DNA from: JAGOUB01 sp964648045
Lineage (GTDB): Bacteria; Patescibacteriota; Gracilibacteria; Peribacterales; Peribacteraceae
DNA length: 64,000 nucleotides
Assembly (NCBI GenBank): GCA_964648045.1
Contig: CAZYNU010000001.1
Location: 22,748-86,747 of the forward strand
Reading direction: 5' to 3'
Below the pieces are notes generated by a model. The model was not told where the DNA came from and searched no databases. It saw only the letters and a list, made by a program, of their open reading frames with translations. The translations under genes and the position numbers were made by a program. Position 1 is the first letter of the stretch. Each line of letters starts with the position of its first letter. Positions 25,049-31,468 of the stretch are shown piece after piece.

Positions 25049-25534
25049 TCAGACGACCAAGCGAAGGTGACTGGCCGGCATGAAGAGGATGTCATCCGGC
25101 GTAGTGGCTGCCGAATCGTAATCGTCGTAGCGGCAGGAATAGCCAGGGCACTGCGCCAGCGCCAGTTCGCGCGTGTACGCTGCCACGATGATGGCTTGAA
25201 GCGAATTCCGCGCGCCCGCGCAGACGGGGTGGGCGATATCGGCATGCAACTTCTGGCGGCCATCGGCTGCCGCCGTGGGATCGAGGTGTAACTTCCCACC
25301 GCAATCGTTGCAGAATCGAGCCCGGAGGTGGTTTTTACCACCACAATTCGGTGCCGGGCAGCGCCCGGTCAGCTTGCGACTCGGCATGGCGACGAACAGC
25401 CCCTTCGTGCCCTCGATGATCTTCAGGTCTCGAACGACGAACGCATTGTCGAAGCCGACTGAGGCGAAGGCACGAAGGCGCTCTTCGGCGACATCGGACA
25501 TGAGCTTAATACGGACTTCGGTAACCAGGATCAT
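25049..25534 (-). CDS. SpoVG-family protein with zinc ribbon
   Basis: A 161-residue protein. The N-terminal ~55 residues match SpoVG (VTEVRIKLMSDVAEERLRAF, then FDNAFVVRDLKIIEGTKG and FVAMPSRKL). A four-Cys zinc ribbon follows (CPAPNCGGKNHLRARFCNDC), then ~70 less conserved residues with several Cys. SpoVG proteins are nucleic-acid-binding regulators known from Firmicutes and also found in other phyla. The start is supported by CAGGAGT about 9 bases upstream. Monocistronic, with a perfect terminator. Confidence 0.85.
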   Translation of the reverse strand: MILVTEVRIKLMSDVAEERLRAFASVGFDNAFVVRDLKIIEGTKGLFVAMPSRKLTGRCPAPNCGGKNHLRARFCNDCGGKLHLDPTAAADGRQKLHADIAHPVCAGARNSLQAIIVAAYTRELALAQCPGYSCRYDDYDSAATTPDDILFMPASHLRLVV

Positions 25535-25746
25535 GGCTGTAGACTCCTGATGGTTTGAAATGTCCCGCTCACCATCCTAGGCCTGTCGGGCGATTTCGCA
25601 ATTTTAGAATTTACCCCCTTGCCGAGTCGGTTTTTGGTACACTGCGGCGCGCCTGGACAACAAGCTCAGCCAAGCCCTCAAGCACCCGCGCCAGGCAGCG
25701 TTCCGAACGCTCGCCCCGTCGACCATCATTCCCATCACCGCACTCT

Positions 25747-25823
25747 GGACGATTAGCTCAGCTGGTTAGAGCGTTCGATTCACATTCGAAAGGTCACTGG
25801 TTCGAATCCAGTATCGTCCACCA
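25747..25823 (+). tRNA. tRNA-Val (CAC)
   Basis: 77 nt. Acceptor GGACGAT pairs with ATCGTCC, D-arm TAGCTCAGCTGGTTAGAG, anticodon stem TTCGA/TCGAA around loop TTCACAT (CAC), T-arm CTGG/CCAG around GTTCGAAT-type loop, discriminator A and an encoded CCA. Confidence 0.97.
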
Positions 25824-25922
25824 GACAACTCGCCCATCGGGAACAGGCTCGCAACCACACGCCATTTGGAGCCATATTTGGCGTTCAAAAAATTGAAAAC
25901 ATCCGCCAAGCACGAACGTATT

Positions 25923-25951
25923 TTGACGACAAACACTCTGCCGTTTATCAT
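25923..25951 (+). promoter_or_regulatory. Promoter of the gene at 26030
   Basis: TTGACG (25923-25928), 17-base spacer, TATCAT (25946-25951): five of six matches in both boxes. Confidence 0.6.
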
Positions 25952-26029
25952 GAATTTATAATGGTATTTTACATCATAGTCAAGTTACGACAGCGAGTGA
26001 CTTTCTACAGGCATGAAAAAGGGGCAGAG

Positions 26030-26758
26030 ATGACAAAGCAATCGAATCGGGCCGCCGCGACACTCTTTACACTCCTCGAAGAGGAAGGCATGCCCGCGGA
26101 GGCATGGCAAGTCCTCATCGACAAACCCGAGTGGCGCAGCCTCATCATCGCCCACTGGAAGGTGCTGGCGCAAAGTGCGGTGGTGACCGAAATCGCCCCG
26201 TCATTTAGTCATCACGCACGAGAGATCAACGTGCTGCTCAACCTTGGATATACCGAGGACCAGTGCGCCGCGTTCGGTCCGCCGCCAGAGCGCCTGCCGG
26301 GCTTTCTCAGTTTCTTCGATCCTGGCTGGAGCCTCGAGCAGCTCCACAAACACTGCCAGCAGAAGAAGTGGACCTTGTACAACACGCGCTACCAACGCTG
26401 CAAGGGTCAGAAGTTCATCAAAAAGGAGGAGGAGCCCGGCTACAGACAAATCCGCATGGAGGCGATCCCAGGCTCGCGGAGCAAGTCTTTCCACACCCAG
26501 AAAATGCTACTGCTCGATACTGAGGAAATTCCACCTGCCCGGCAGGTGATCATGGGCATGGTCATTCACTATCAACTGGCCGACCAGTGGCTATTTCCGT
26601 CGTCGTACGTCCGCTGCCTTGGGAATGACGAAAGCCATATCGTCTGCGTCGGCTGGTTTAGTTCAAGAGGCCTCAATCTAAACGGCCATTTAGACCACGC
26701 CAATCGTTATTCCGATGTGGGCATCGCGCCCGCGAAGAAGTTCACCACGCAGTCCTAA
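26030..26758 (+). CDS. Hypothetical protein of a recurrent Patescibacteria family
   Basis: About 242 residues from ATG 26030, preceded by AAGGGGCAG. No signal or membrane segment. A helical N-terminal half (LGYTEDQCAAFGPPPERLPG, FFDPGWSLEQLHKHCQQKKW) is followed by a C-terminal half with QKMLLLDTEEIPPARQVIMG and MVIHYQLADQWLFPSSYVRC, ending in GLNLNGHLDHANRYSDVGIA. From memory, proteins with the 'EE.P.AR...MGMVIHY...LFP..YVRC' pattern recur in CPR genomes, often several per genome; function unknown. Monocistronic, with a good promoter, SD and terminator. Confidence 0.75.
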   Translation: MTKQSNRAAATLFTLLEEEGMPAEAWQVLIDKPEWRSLIIAHWKVLAQSAVVTEIAPSFSHHAREINVLLNLGYTEDQCAAFGPPPERLPGFLSFFDPGWSLEQLHKHCQQKKWTLYNTRYQRCKGQKFIKKEEEPGYRQIRMEAIPGSRSKSFHTQKMLLLDTEEIPPARQVIMGMVIHYQLADQWLFPSSYVRCLGNDESHIVCVGWFSSRGLNLNGHLDHANRYSDVGIAPAKKFTTQS

Positions 26759-26770
26759 CGACTTGCGTCC

Positions 26771-26805
26771 CCCCGCCATAACAACTGTGATGGCGGGGAT
26801 TTTTT
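26771..26805 (+). terminator. Intrinsic terminator
   Basis: CCCCGCCAT/ATGGCGGGG, 9-bp stem with a 10-base loop and six T, directly after the gene at 26030. Confidence 0.9.
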
Positions 26806-26934
26806 GCGTGCTGACGGGCGCCGCCTTAGTCGTGATCGTGCGGCTGGCGCAGGGCATCTGACGCGCACAAAAAGAAGGGGCCCACCATGCGGTGTTCCCC
26901 CGGGATCTGTTTCCAGTGGCGTCGGTGACACCGG

Positions 26935-27375
26935 TCAATCGATCTTGGTCTCCTCCTTTTTGATCGTTGGACGCGTCCAGTCTTGCCAAGCGACCTTGGC
27001 TGCGAAGATCAACGCCGTGACGAGCGGCCAGGCCGCGACACCCAGGCCGACGGCCCAACCCGCCGACTGCTCCGCGCCGACGGCCGAGCCGATCCAGAGA
27101 CCGATGAGCCACGCCACGATCGGCAAGGCCCGGAATCCGCTCTCGAGGAAAATCAGGACCATCTTCATCGCCCCGTCCTTGAGATCCGCGCCGAAGTCGG
27201 CGGGCACCCGACGCACCAAGCGCTTGCCGACGAGCCAGCCCGCGACGGCGACGATGCTGAATGCCAGCATCAACAGCGCCCAGGGCAGATGCTGCGCGCC
27301 GTAGAAGGCGGCCGCGAAGCCGGTGGCGCCGCCAATGAGCGCGCCGACGACCATCCAGATCCAATCACTCTTCAT
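26935..27375 (-). CDS. Small multi-pass membrane protein
   Basis: A 146-residue protein from ATG 27375 (MKSDWIWMVVGALIGGATGF). About four hydrophobic helices with Gly/Ala packing motifs (WIWMVVGALIGGATGFAA, LPWALLMLAFSIVAVAGWLV, LPIVAWLIGLWIGSAV, GLGVAAWPLVTALIFAAKVA) and a charged C-terminal tail. No family recognised. The upstream 19 residues of the open frame look non-coding. About 130 bases between it and the terminator at 26771 hold nothing I can identify. Confidence 0.6.
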   Translation of the reverse strand: MKSDWIWMVVGALIGGATGFAAAFYGAQHLPWALLMLAFSIVAVAGWLVGKRLVRRVPADFGADLKDGAMKMVLIFLESGFRALPIVAWLIGLWIGSAVGAEQSAGWAVGLGVAAWPLVTALIFAAKVAWQDWTRPTIKKEETKID

Positions 27376-27475
27376 TCCCTCAATACCTCGCACCAAACCA
27401 AGCCGATCGCAGTGAAGAAACAGCAATCGCAAAATAAACTAAAAAATTATAATGTCAATTATTACCCATGCATCC

Positions 27476-27835
27476 TCACTGCCCACGGCAGGCTCGACGC
27501 TGTTCCAACGTGAAGCAAGAGCCCTCGGGGCCGGCACCGGCGAAGATGCAGAGTGTGCCTTGCGGGCAACTGCGATCTGTCCGACTACAGGCAGCTTGCG
27601 GCTGGCAATCACCAGACCAATCAGCAGGCGGCACAACGGCACCACTCCCCTTGGGCGCGCGAGGCGTTTTGACAGCCGGTTTCTTCGTACCCTTCGCAGG
27701 TGGTTGTGCACGGGAAGAGGACGAATCGGGCGTGCCGTCGTTATAGGGCGGAGCGATGGCGGCGCTGCAGGCCGAAAGCGACAGTAGACAAGCGCTGGCC
27801 AGCGCGAATGAACGCAGGGAGAACATGGACGGCAT
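27476..27835 (-). CDS. Small Cys-rich lipoprotein
   Basis: A 119-residue protein with a lipoprotein signal (FALASACLLSLSAC, lipobox LSAC), a Ser/Lys/Pro-rich linker and a C-terminal module with five Cys (GDCQPQAACSRTDRSCPQGT, then CIFAG and CFTLEQRRAC). The pattern suggests a small disulfide-stabilised surface domain. Start at 27835 or at the in-frame ATG three codons later. No relative recognised. Confidence 0.6.
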   Translation of the reverse strand: MPSMFSLRSFALASACLLSLSACSAAIAPPYNDGTPDSSSSRAQPPAKGTKKPAVKTPRAPKGSGAVVPPADWSGDCQPQAACSRTDRSCPQGTLCIFAGAGPEGSCFTLEQRRACRGQ

Positions 27836-27920
27836 CGTACTGACGATGGAAGCCTAGAAACAACGGACAAGACACGTATTTATGGTTCTATGGGCTGTTT
27901 CTAACGATCAGACTGGAATA

Positions 27921-27953
27921 TTGACAGAAAACACAATACATGATTAATTGTGT
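27921..27953 (+). promoter_or_regulatory. Promoter with inverted-repeat operator before the Nudix gene
   Basis: TTGACA at 27921-27926 with an AT-rich -10 region near 27944 (TTAATT). The inverted repeat ACACAAT (27931-27937) / ATTGTGT (27947-27953) spans the spacer and -10, a typical position for a repressor operator. Confidence 0.5.
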
Positions 27954-28034
27954 ATTAGTCCGAGCCGCACCGTGCGGCATTCACAGCATCGGCTCCGAAA
28001 GAGACCGAGAGACCCAACCCGAAGGAGAGAGACC

Positions 28035-28679
28035 GTGTCCGACCAACCCCGCGGCGTGTTCGCCGCCATCCTGCACCACCCGAGCAAGAGCATCCTGCTG
28101 AGCTGGCGAGCCTTCGGCCCCACCCAGGGACAGGTGTGTCTCATCGGCGGAGGCGTCGATGAGACCGAGACCGACGAAGCCTGCCTGATCCGCGAGGCGC
28201 ACGAAGAGGCCGAGATCCAGGTCCGCGTCGGCGTCATGCTGGGCTCGCCGCTCGTCTTCGGCACCGACACCGCCGTCTGCTACCTCGCCGAGATCCTTAG
28301 CGGTCAGCCCCAACCCAGCGCCGAGGCCGAATACCACCGATACTGCACCGAGGCCGAGATCCGCCAGGGCTACTGGCTCAAGACGCACGACGACGAACTG
28401 GCCCTACAGGAGGGCATCGGCATGTCCTGCGGACAGAGCCACGAACCCATCCGCATCGTCGGCCCGACCGACAAACTGGGCCGCACCGGCCGCTTCATCT
28501 GGGACGCGTTGTCCTTGTTCCAGTCGCCCGAAGAGTCCCCCAACCCCAACACGATCCACCCGAGCCTGGGCCTGAGCAACGACGGCCTCTGGATCGTGGA
28601 CACCAGCGACATCACGTTGCGCCGGTACCGCCGTCTCGACCCGTACACCGCGAGCGGCTACATGGAACCGCAGAGCTGA
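28035..28679 (+). CDS. Nudix hydrolase
   Basis: A 214-residue protein from GTG 28035, which has AAGGAGA 7 bases upstream; the longer open frame is leader sequence. The Nudix box is complete: GGGVDETETDEACLIREAHE followed by EAEI. The N-terminal GVFAAILHHPSKSILLSWRA is the usual first strand. A ~100-residue C-terminal extension (from about residue 115) is unassigned. Substrate unknown. Monocistronic, with promoter, possible operator, SD and perfect terminator. Confidence 0.85.
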   Translation: MSDQPRGVFAAILHHPSKSILLSWRAFGPTQGQVCLIGGGVDETETDEACLIREAHEEAEIQVRVGVMLGSPLVFGTDTAVCYLAEILSGQPQPSAEAEYHRYCTEAEIRQGYWLKTHDDELALQEGIGMSCGQSHEPIRIVGPTDKLGRTGRFIWDALSLFQSPEESPNPNTIHPSLGLSNDGLWIVDTSDITLRRYRRLDPYTASGYMEPQS

Positions 28680-28704
28680 CAAAAATCGGAGCCGCCAACC
28701 CTTA

Positions 28705-28734
28705 CCCCGCCACACCGTGGCGGGGCTCTTTTTT
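28705..28734 (+). terminator. Intrinsic terminator
   Basis: Perfect 9-bp stem CCCCGCCAC/GTGGCGGGG with a 3-base loop and six T shortly downstream. Confidence 0.92.
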
Positions 28735-28761
28735 GCCTGCCGGAAAAGACGGAACAAAATT

Positions 28762-28789
28762 TTGACATCAGTGTTTTTTCCTGTTCAAT
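28762..28789 (+). promoter_or_regulatory. Promoter of the MFS gene
   Basis: TTGACA (28762-28767), 16-base spacer, TTCAAT (28784-28789). Confidence 0.5.
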
Positions 28790-28876
28790 CGCCGGACGAA
28801 TGATTTCGGTCATTCGCGTTCTTTCCACCGTCCGGACCCAACACCCGACTCACCACCCGACCGCCAAGGAGATGTG

Positions 28877-30043
28877 ATGGAACGGAATCTCAACGCCCTG
28901 TTCGCCGTGCAGATCTGCATGGGCTGCCAATTCTTCCTGCCCGTGTTCTATGTCTTTCTTCGCGAGAATGGCCTGAGCTGGCGCGACGTGTTCGCCTTGG
29001 AGGCGATCTTCACGGGCAGCGTCATGCTCTTCCAGATCCCTGCAGGCATGGCCGCCGATCGCGTTGGCTGCAAGACGGTACTCATGGCCGGCTTTCTGGC
29101 GGGCGCCTGCGCCTTCCTCGTGCATGCCAACGGCACCGGCTTCGCCGCCTTCGCCTTGGGCAACGTCCTGCTCGCCCTGCTCGTGGCCTGCCACGCCGCC
29201 GGCCTGGAGACGATCACCTACGCCACGCTCGCCGCCCTCGGCCGCCCGACGGAGTTCCGCCGGACAATCGGGAGACTGCTCTTCGTCTCACTGCTGACGC
29301 TCGGACTCACCGGCATCATCGGCGGCCTGGTGGGCATCGCCAGCCTGCGACTGACACTCTGGCTCAGTCTGCCGGCGTTCATCATTGGCGCGCTCTGCTG
29401 CCATAGTCTGGTGCAACCACCACTCACCAAGACGGGGCACGTCTCGCTACGGCAAGCCGTCGTAACTGTGTGGCAGCCCAACTGGCGCCTGCGTATGGTC
29501 ATCCTGGTGAACATCGTCTTCCTCACAGCCGTCAGCACGCTTGGCTGGCTGGCACCCGCCTATCATCTGCAGGTCGGCACACCAGAATGGGTGCTCGGCT
29601 GCTCGCAGGCGGCCGGCCAGATCTTAGGCTCGTGTTCGGCACGCTGGACGCACCGGCTAGAAGCCAGGGTCGACGACCGCCTGCTCCTGCTCTGGGTGGC
29701 AGTCCTGCTTGGGTTAGCACTCGGAGGCATGCTGCTCATCGGAGGCTACGTCGGCATCGCCCTGCTCATCCTGGGACGCGGCTGCTTCGGCGCCATCTCC
29801 ACGCTCGGCAGCGACCTACTGCACCGCCTGGTGGACGACCGCATCCGCAGCCGCGTCCAAGCCCTGCAAGGAGTGGGACTACGCGCCGCCATGGTGACCG
29901 CCAGTCTTGGCATCGGCAGTCTGCTCGACGGCGAGGCTGGCCTCAACACCATCCTCCTGCTCGCACTTGCGGGTGGAGGCGGGCTCATCATGATCACGCT
30001 CGTCGCGCTCACCATGGTGTGGCCGACCGAGTCATCGACGTAA
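28877..30043 (+). CDS. Major facilitator superfamily transporter
   Basis: A 388-residue protein with about eleven to twelve hydrophobic helices and an MFS-like loop 2-3 motif (GMAADRVGCKTVLMAGF, a GxxaDrxGrrxxl variant). Likely a proton-coupled efflux or sugar transporter; substrate not determinable. The ATG at 28877 has AAGGAGA 4 bases upstream; a GTG one codon earlier is also possible. Transcribed alone, with a promoter upstream and a strong terminator after the stop. Confidence 0.85.
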   Translation: MERNLNALFAVQICMGCQFFLPVFYVFLRENGLSWRDVFALEAIFTGSVMLFQIPAGMAADRVGCKTVLMAGFLAGACAFLVHANGTGFAAFALGNVLLALLVACHAAGLETITYATLAALGRPTEFRRTIGRLLFVSLLTLGLTGIIGGLVGIASLRLTLWLSLPAFIIGALCCHSLVQPPLTKTGHVSLRQAVVTVWQPNWRLRMVILVNIVFLTAVSTLGWLAPAYHLQVGTPEWVLGCSQAAGQILGSCSARWTHRLEARVDDRLLLLWVAVLLGLALGGMLLIGGYVGIALLILGRGCFGAISTLGSDLLHRLVDDRIRSRVQALQGVGLRAAMVTASLGIGSLLDGEAGLNTILLLALAGGGGLIMITLVALTMVWPTESST

Positions 30044-30063
30044 TGTCCAAGTCCGGACAACGA

Positions 30064-30092
30064 GACCTCAGGTTCGCCTGGGGTCTTTTTTT
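30064..30092 (+). terminator. Intrinsic terminator of the MFS gene
   Basis: GACCTCAGG/CCTGGGGTC (one G-T pair) with a TTCG loop and seven T. Confidence 0.92.
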
Positions 30093-30113
30093 GCGCCCGC
30101 GTATGCTGTCCAG

Positions 30114-30953
30114 GTGCAGCGACGCCTCCTCATCACCGCCGACGACCTAGGTGCCAATCCCCCGCGCTCGCACGGCATCTTCCTATGCGCCGAGCAAGGT
30201 CTGGTGACTGGCGCAGGGCTGCTGCCCAACGGCAGCGACAGCGACCAGGCCGGCAAGCGCGCCCGCGAACGCCGTCTGCCCGTGGGCCTGCACCTGGCGC
30301 TCACCAGCGGCGAACCGCTCTCGCCGCCCGCCACCATCGAGAGCTTGCTCTTGCCCAACGGCACCTTCGCCGGGCGGCGAGAGTTCGAGCGGCGCCTGCG
30401 CGAGCGTGAGACCGACCGCACCCATCTGGAGCGCGAGATCCGCGCGCAGCTGGAATGGTGCCTCGACGTGCACGGCCAGCCGACCCATCTCTCGAGCGTG
30501 GACCACGTCCACTGCCACGCTGTCCTCGTGCCGCTCATCATCCCGGTGCTGCTGCGCTACGGGATCCTGCGCGTGCGTATCCCCAGCGAACCTCTGCCAC
30601 CTTTCGGCTACGAGATTCCCGAGGTCGACCTGGCGGCCGCCCGCGAGATCTCGGAGCGCGCCGAAGCCGCCCGCGCGCTCTATGCCGCCGATGGTATCAC
30701 CGGTACCGACACCTTTCGCGGCCTCACACTGGTGGGACGCATGTCAGCCAAGAACTTTCGCCACACCATGGCTCGCCTGCCCGTCGAGGGATCGATCGAA
30801 CTCATGGTGCATCCCGGCGCACCCACGCCCGTAGGGAGTGACTTCGATATCGATCCGCAGCGGCAGACAGAGCTGCAAACCCTCACCGACCCGACAGCGA
30901 CAGAGTTGATCGCAAAAATGAAGCTACAGCGAGCAACGTACGCGGACATCTGA
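30114..30953 (+). CDS. ChbG/HpnK (YdjC) family carbohydrate deacetylase-like protein
   Basis: A 279-residue protein with YdjC-family metal-site motifs: LLITADDLGANPP (Asp-Asp), LPVGLHLALTSGEP (His), and SSVDHVHCHAVLVP (His), plus ELMVHPGAPTP near the end. Known members remove N-acetyl groups from chitobiose or hopanoid-linked sugars; the substrate here is unknown. Start GTG 30114 has TATGCT 6 bases upstream and no SD, so the transcript may be leaderless. It starts only ~20 bases after the MFS terminator. Confidence 0.88.
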   Translation: MQRRLLITADDLGANPPRSHGIFLCAEQGLVTGAGLLPNGSDSDQAGKRARERRLPVGLHLALTSGEPLSPPATIESLLLPNGTFAGRREFERRLRERETDRTHLEREIRAQLEWCLDVHGQPTHLSSVDHVHCHAVLVPLIIPVLLRYGILRVRIPSEPLPPFGYEIPEVDLAAAREISERAEAARALYAADGITGTDTFRGLTLVGRMSAKNFRHTMARLPVEGSIELMVHPGAPTPVGSDFDIDPQRQTELQTLTDPTATELIAKMKLQRATYADI

Positions 30954-30985
30954 AAACGGCGCCCCCGCAATGGCGGAGACGCCGT
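30953..30985 (-). terminator. Probable terminator of the gene at 31007
   Basis: On the minus strand, ACGGCG...CGCCGT closes a GC-rich inner stem around CCATTG and is followed by four T. It begins at the ChbG-like stop codon. Confidence 0.6.
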
Positions 30986-31006
30986 ATGTGTTCAGCGTGA
31001 GAGAGA

Positions 31007-31363
31007 TTACTTCTTGGACGACGAGGCGCCGGCCGAGCGGGCGGCGGCAGCCGACGAGCGGGCAGCGGCCTTGGCAGCCTTGGTGGCAGCATCCTCCTCG
31101 AGACGGGGGGCAGTAATACCAGGTCGAGAGGGGGCACCGAGGCCCATGCCACGGCCCATAGCGGCCGAGGCGACCATGGCAATCACCCAGAGGGCGACGG
31201 CGGCTAGAATGCACATGCCGCCCCAGTATTTCTGACGCTCGCCGCTCAGGTGTTTGATGGCCCAAGCGAGCAGGAGCACGAGACCAACGAAGAAGAGCAA
31301 GTTGGAGAGGCCGTGAATGGCCGAAAGCCAACCGCCGGAGGAAGCCATCATGGGCATCATCAT
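31007..31363 (-). CDS. Small two-helix membrane protein with Ala/Ser/Lys tail
   Basis: A 118-residue protein from ATG 31363 (MMMPMMASSGGWLSAIHG). Two transmembrane helices (LLFFVGLVLLLAWAI and YWGGMCILAAVALWVIAMVA) are joined by a short KHLSGERQK loop. The C-terminal ~45 residues are Ala/Arg/Ser/Lys-rich and probably disordered. The layout recalls short 'SHOCT-like' membrane proteins, but no SHOCT motif is present. Pyrimidine-rich leader, no SD. Confidence 0.65.
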   Translation of the reverse strand: MMMPMMASSGGWLSAIHGLSNLLFFVGLVLLLAWAIKHLSGERQKYWGGMCILAAVALWVIAMVASAAMGRGMGLGAPSRPGITAPRLEEDAATKAAKAAARSSAAAARSAGASSSKK

Positions 31364-31468
31364 AGGAAGAAGTGGGGAGAAATCGGCCCGAGAATACCCT
31401 CGACACACAAGACAATCGCTTGCCAACCATCCAAACCCGCCGTCGGGCGTCCATTTCGCACGGTGGCT

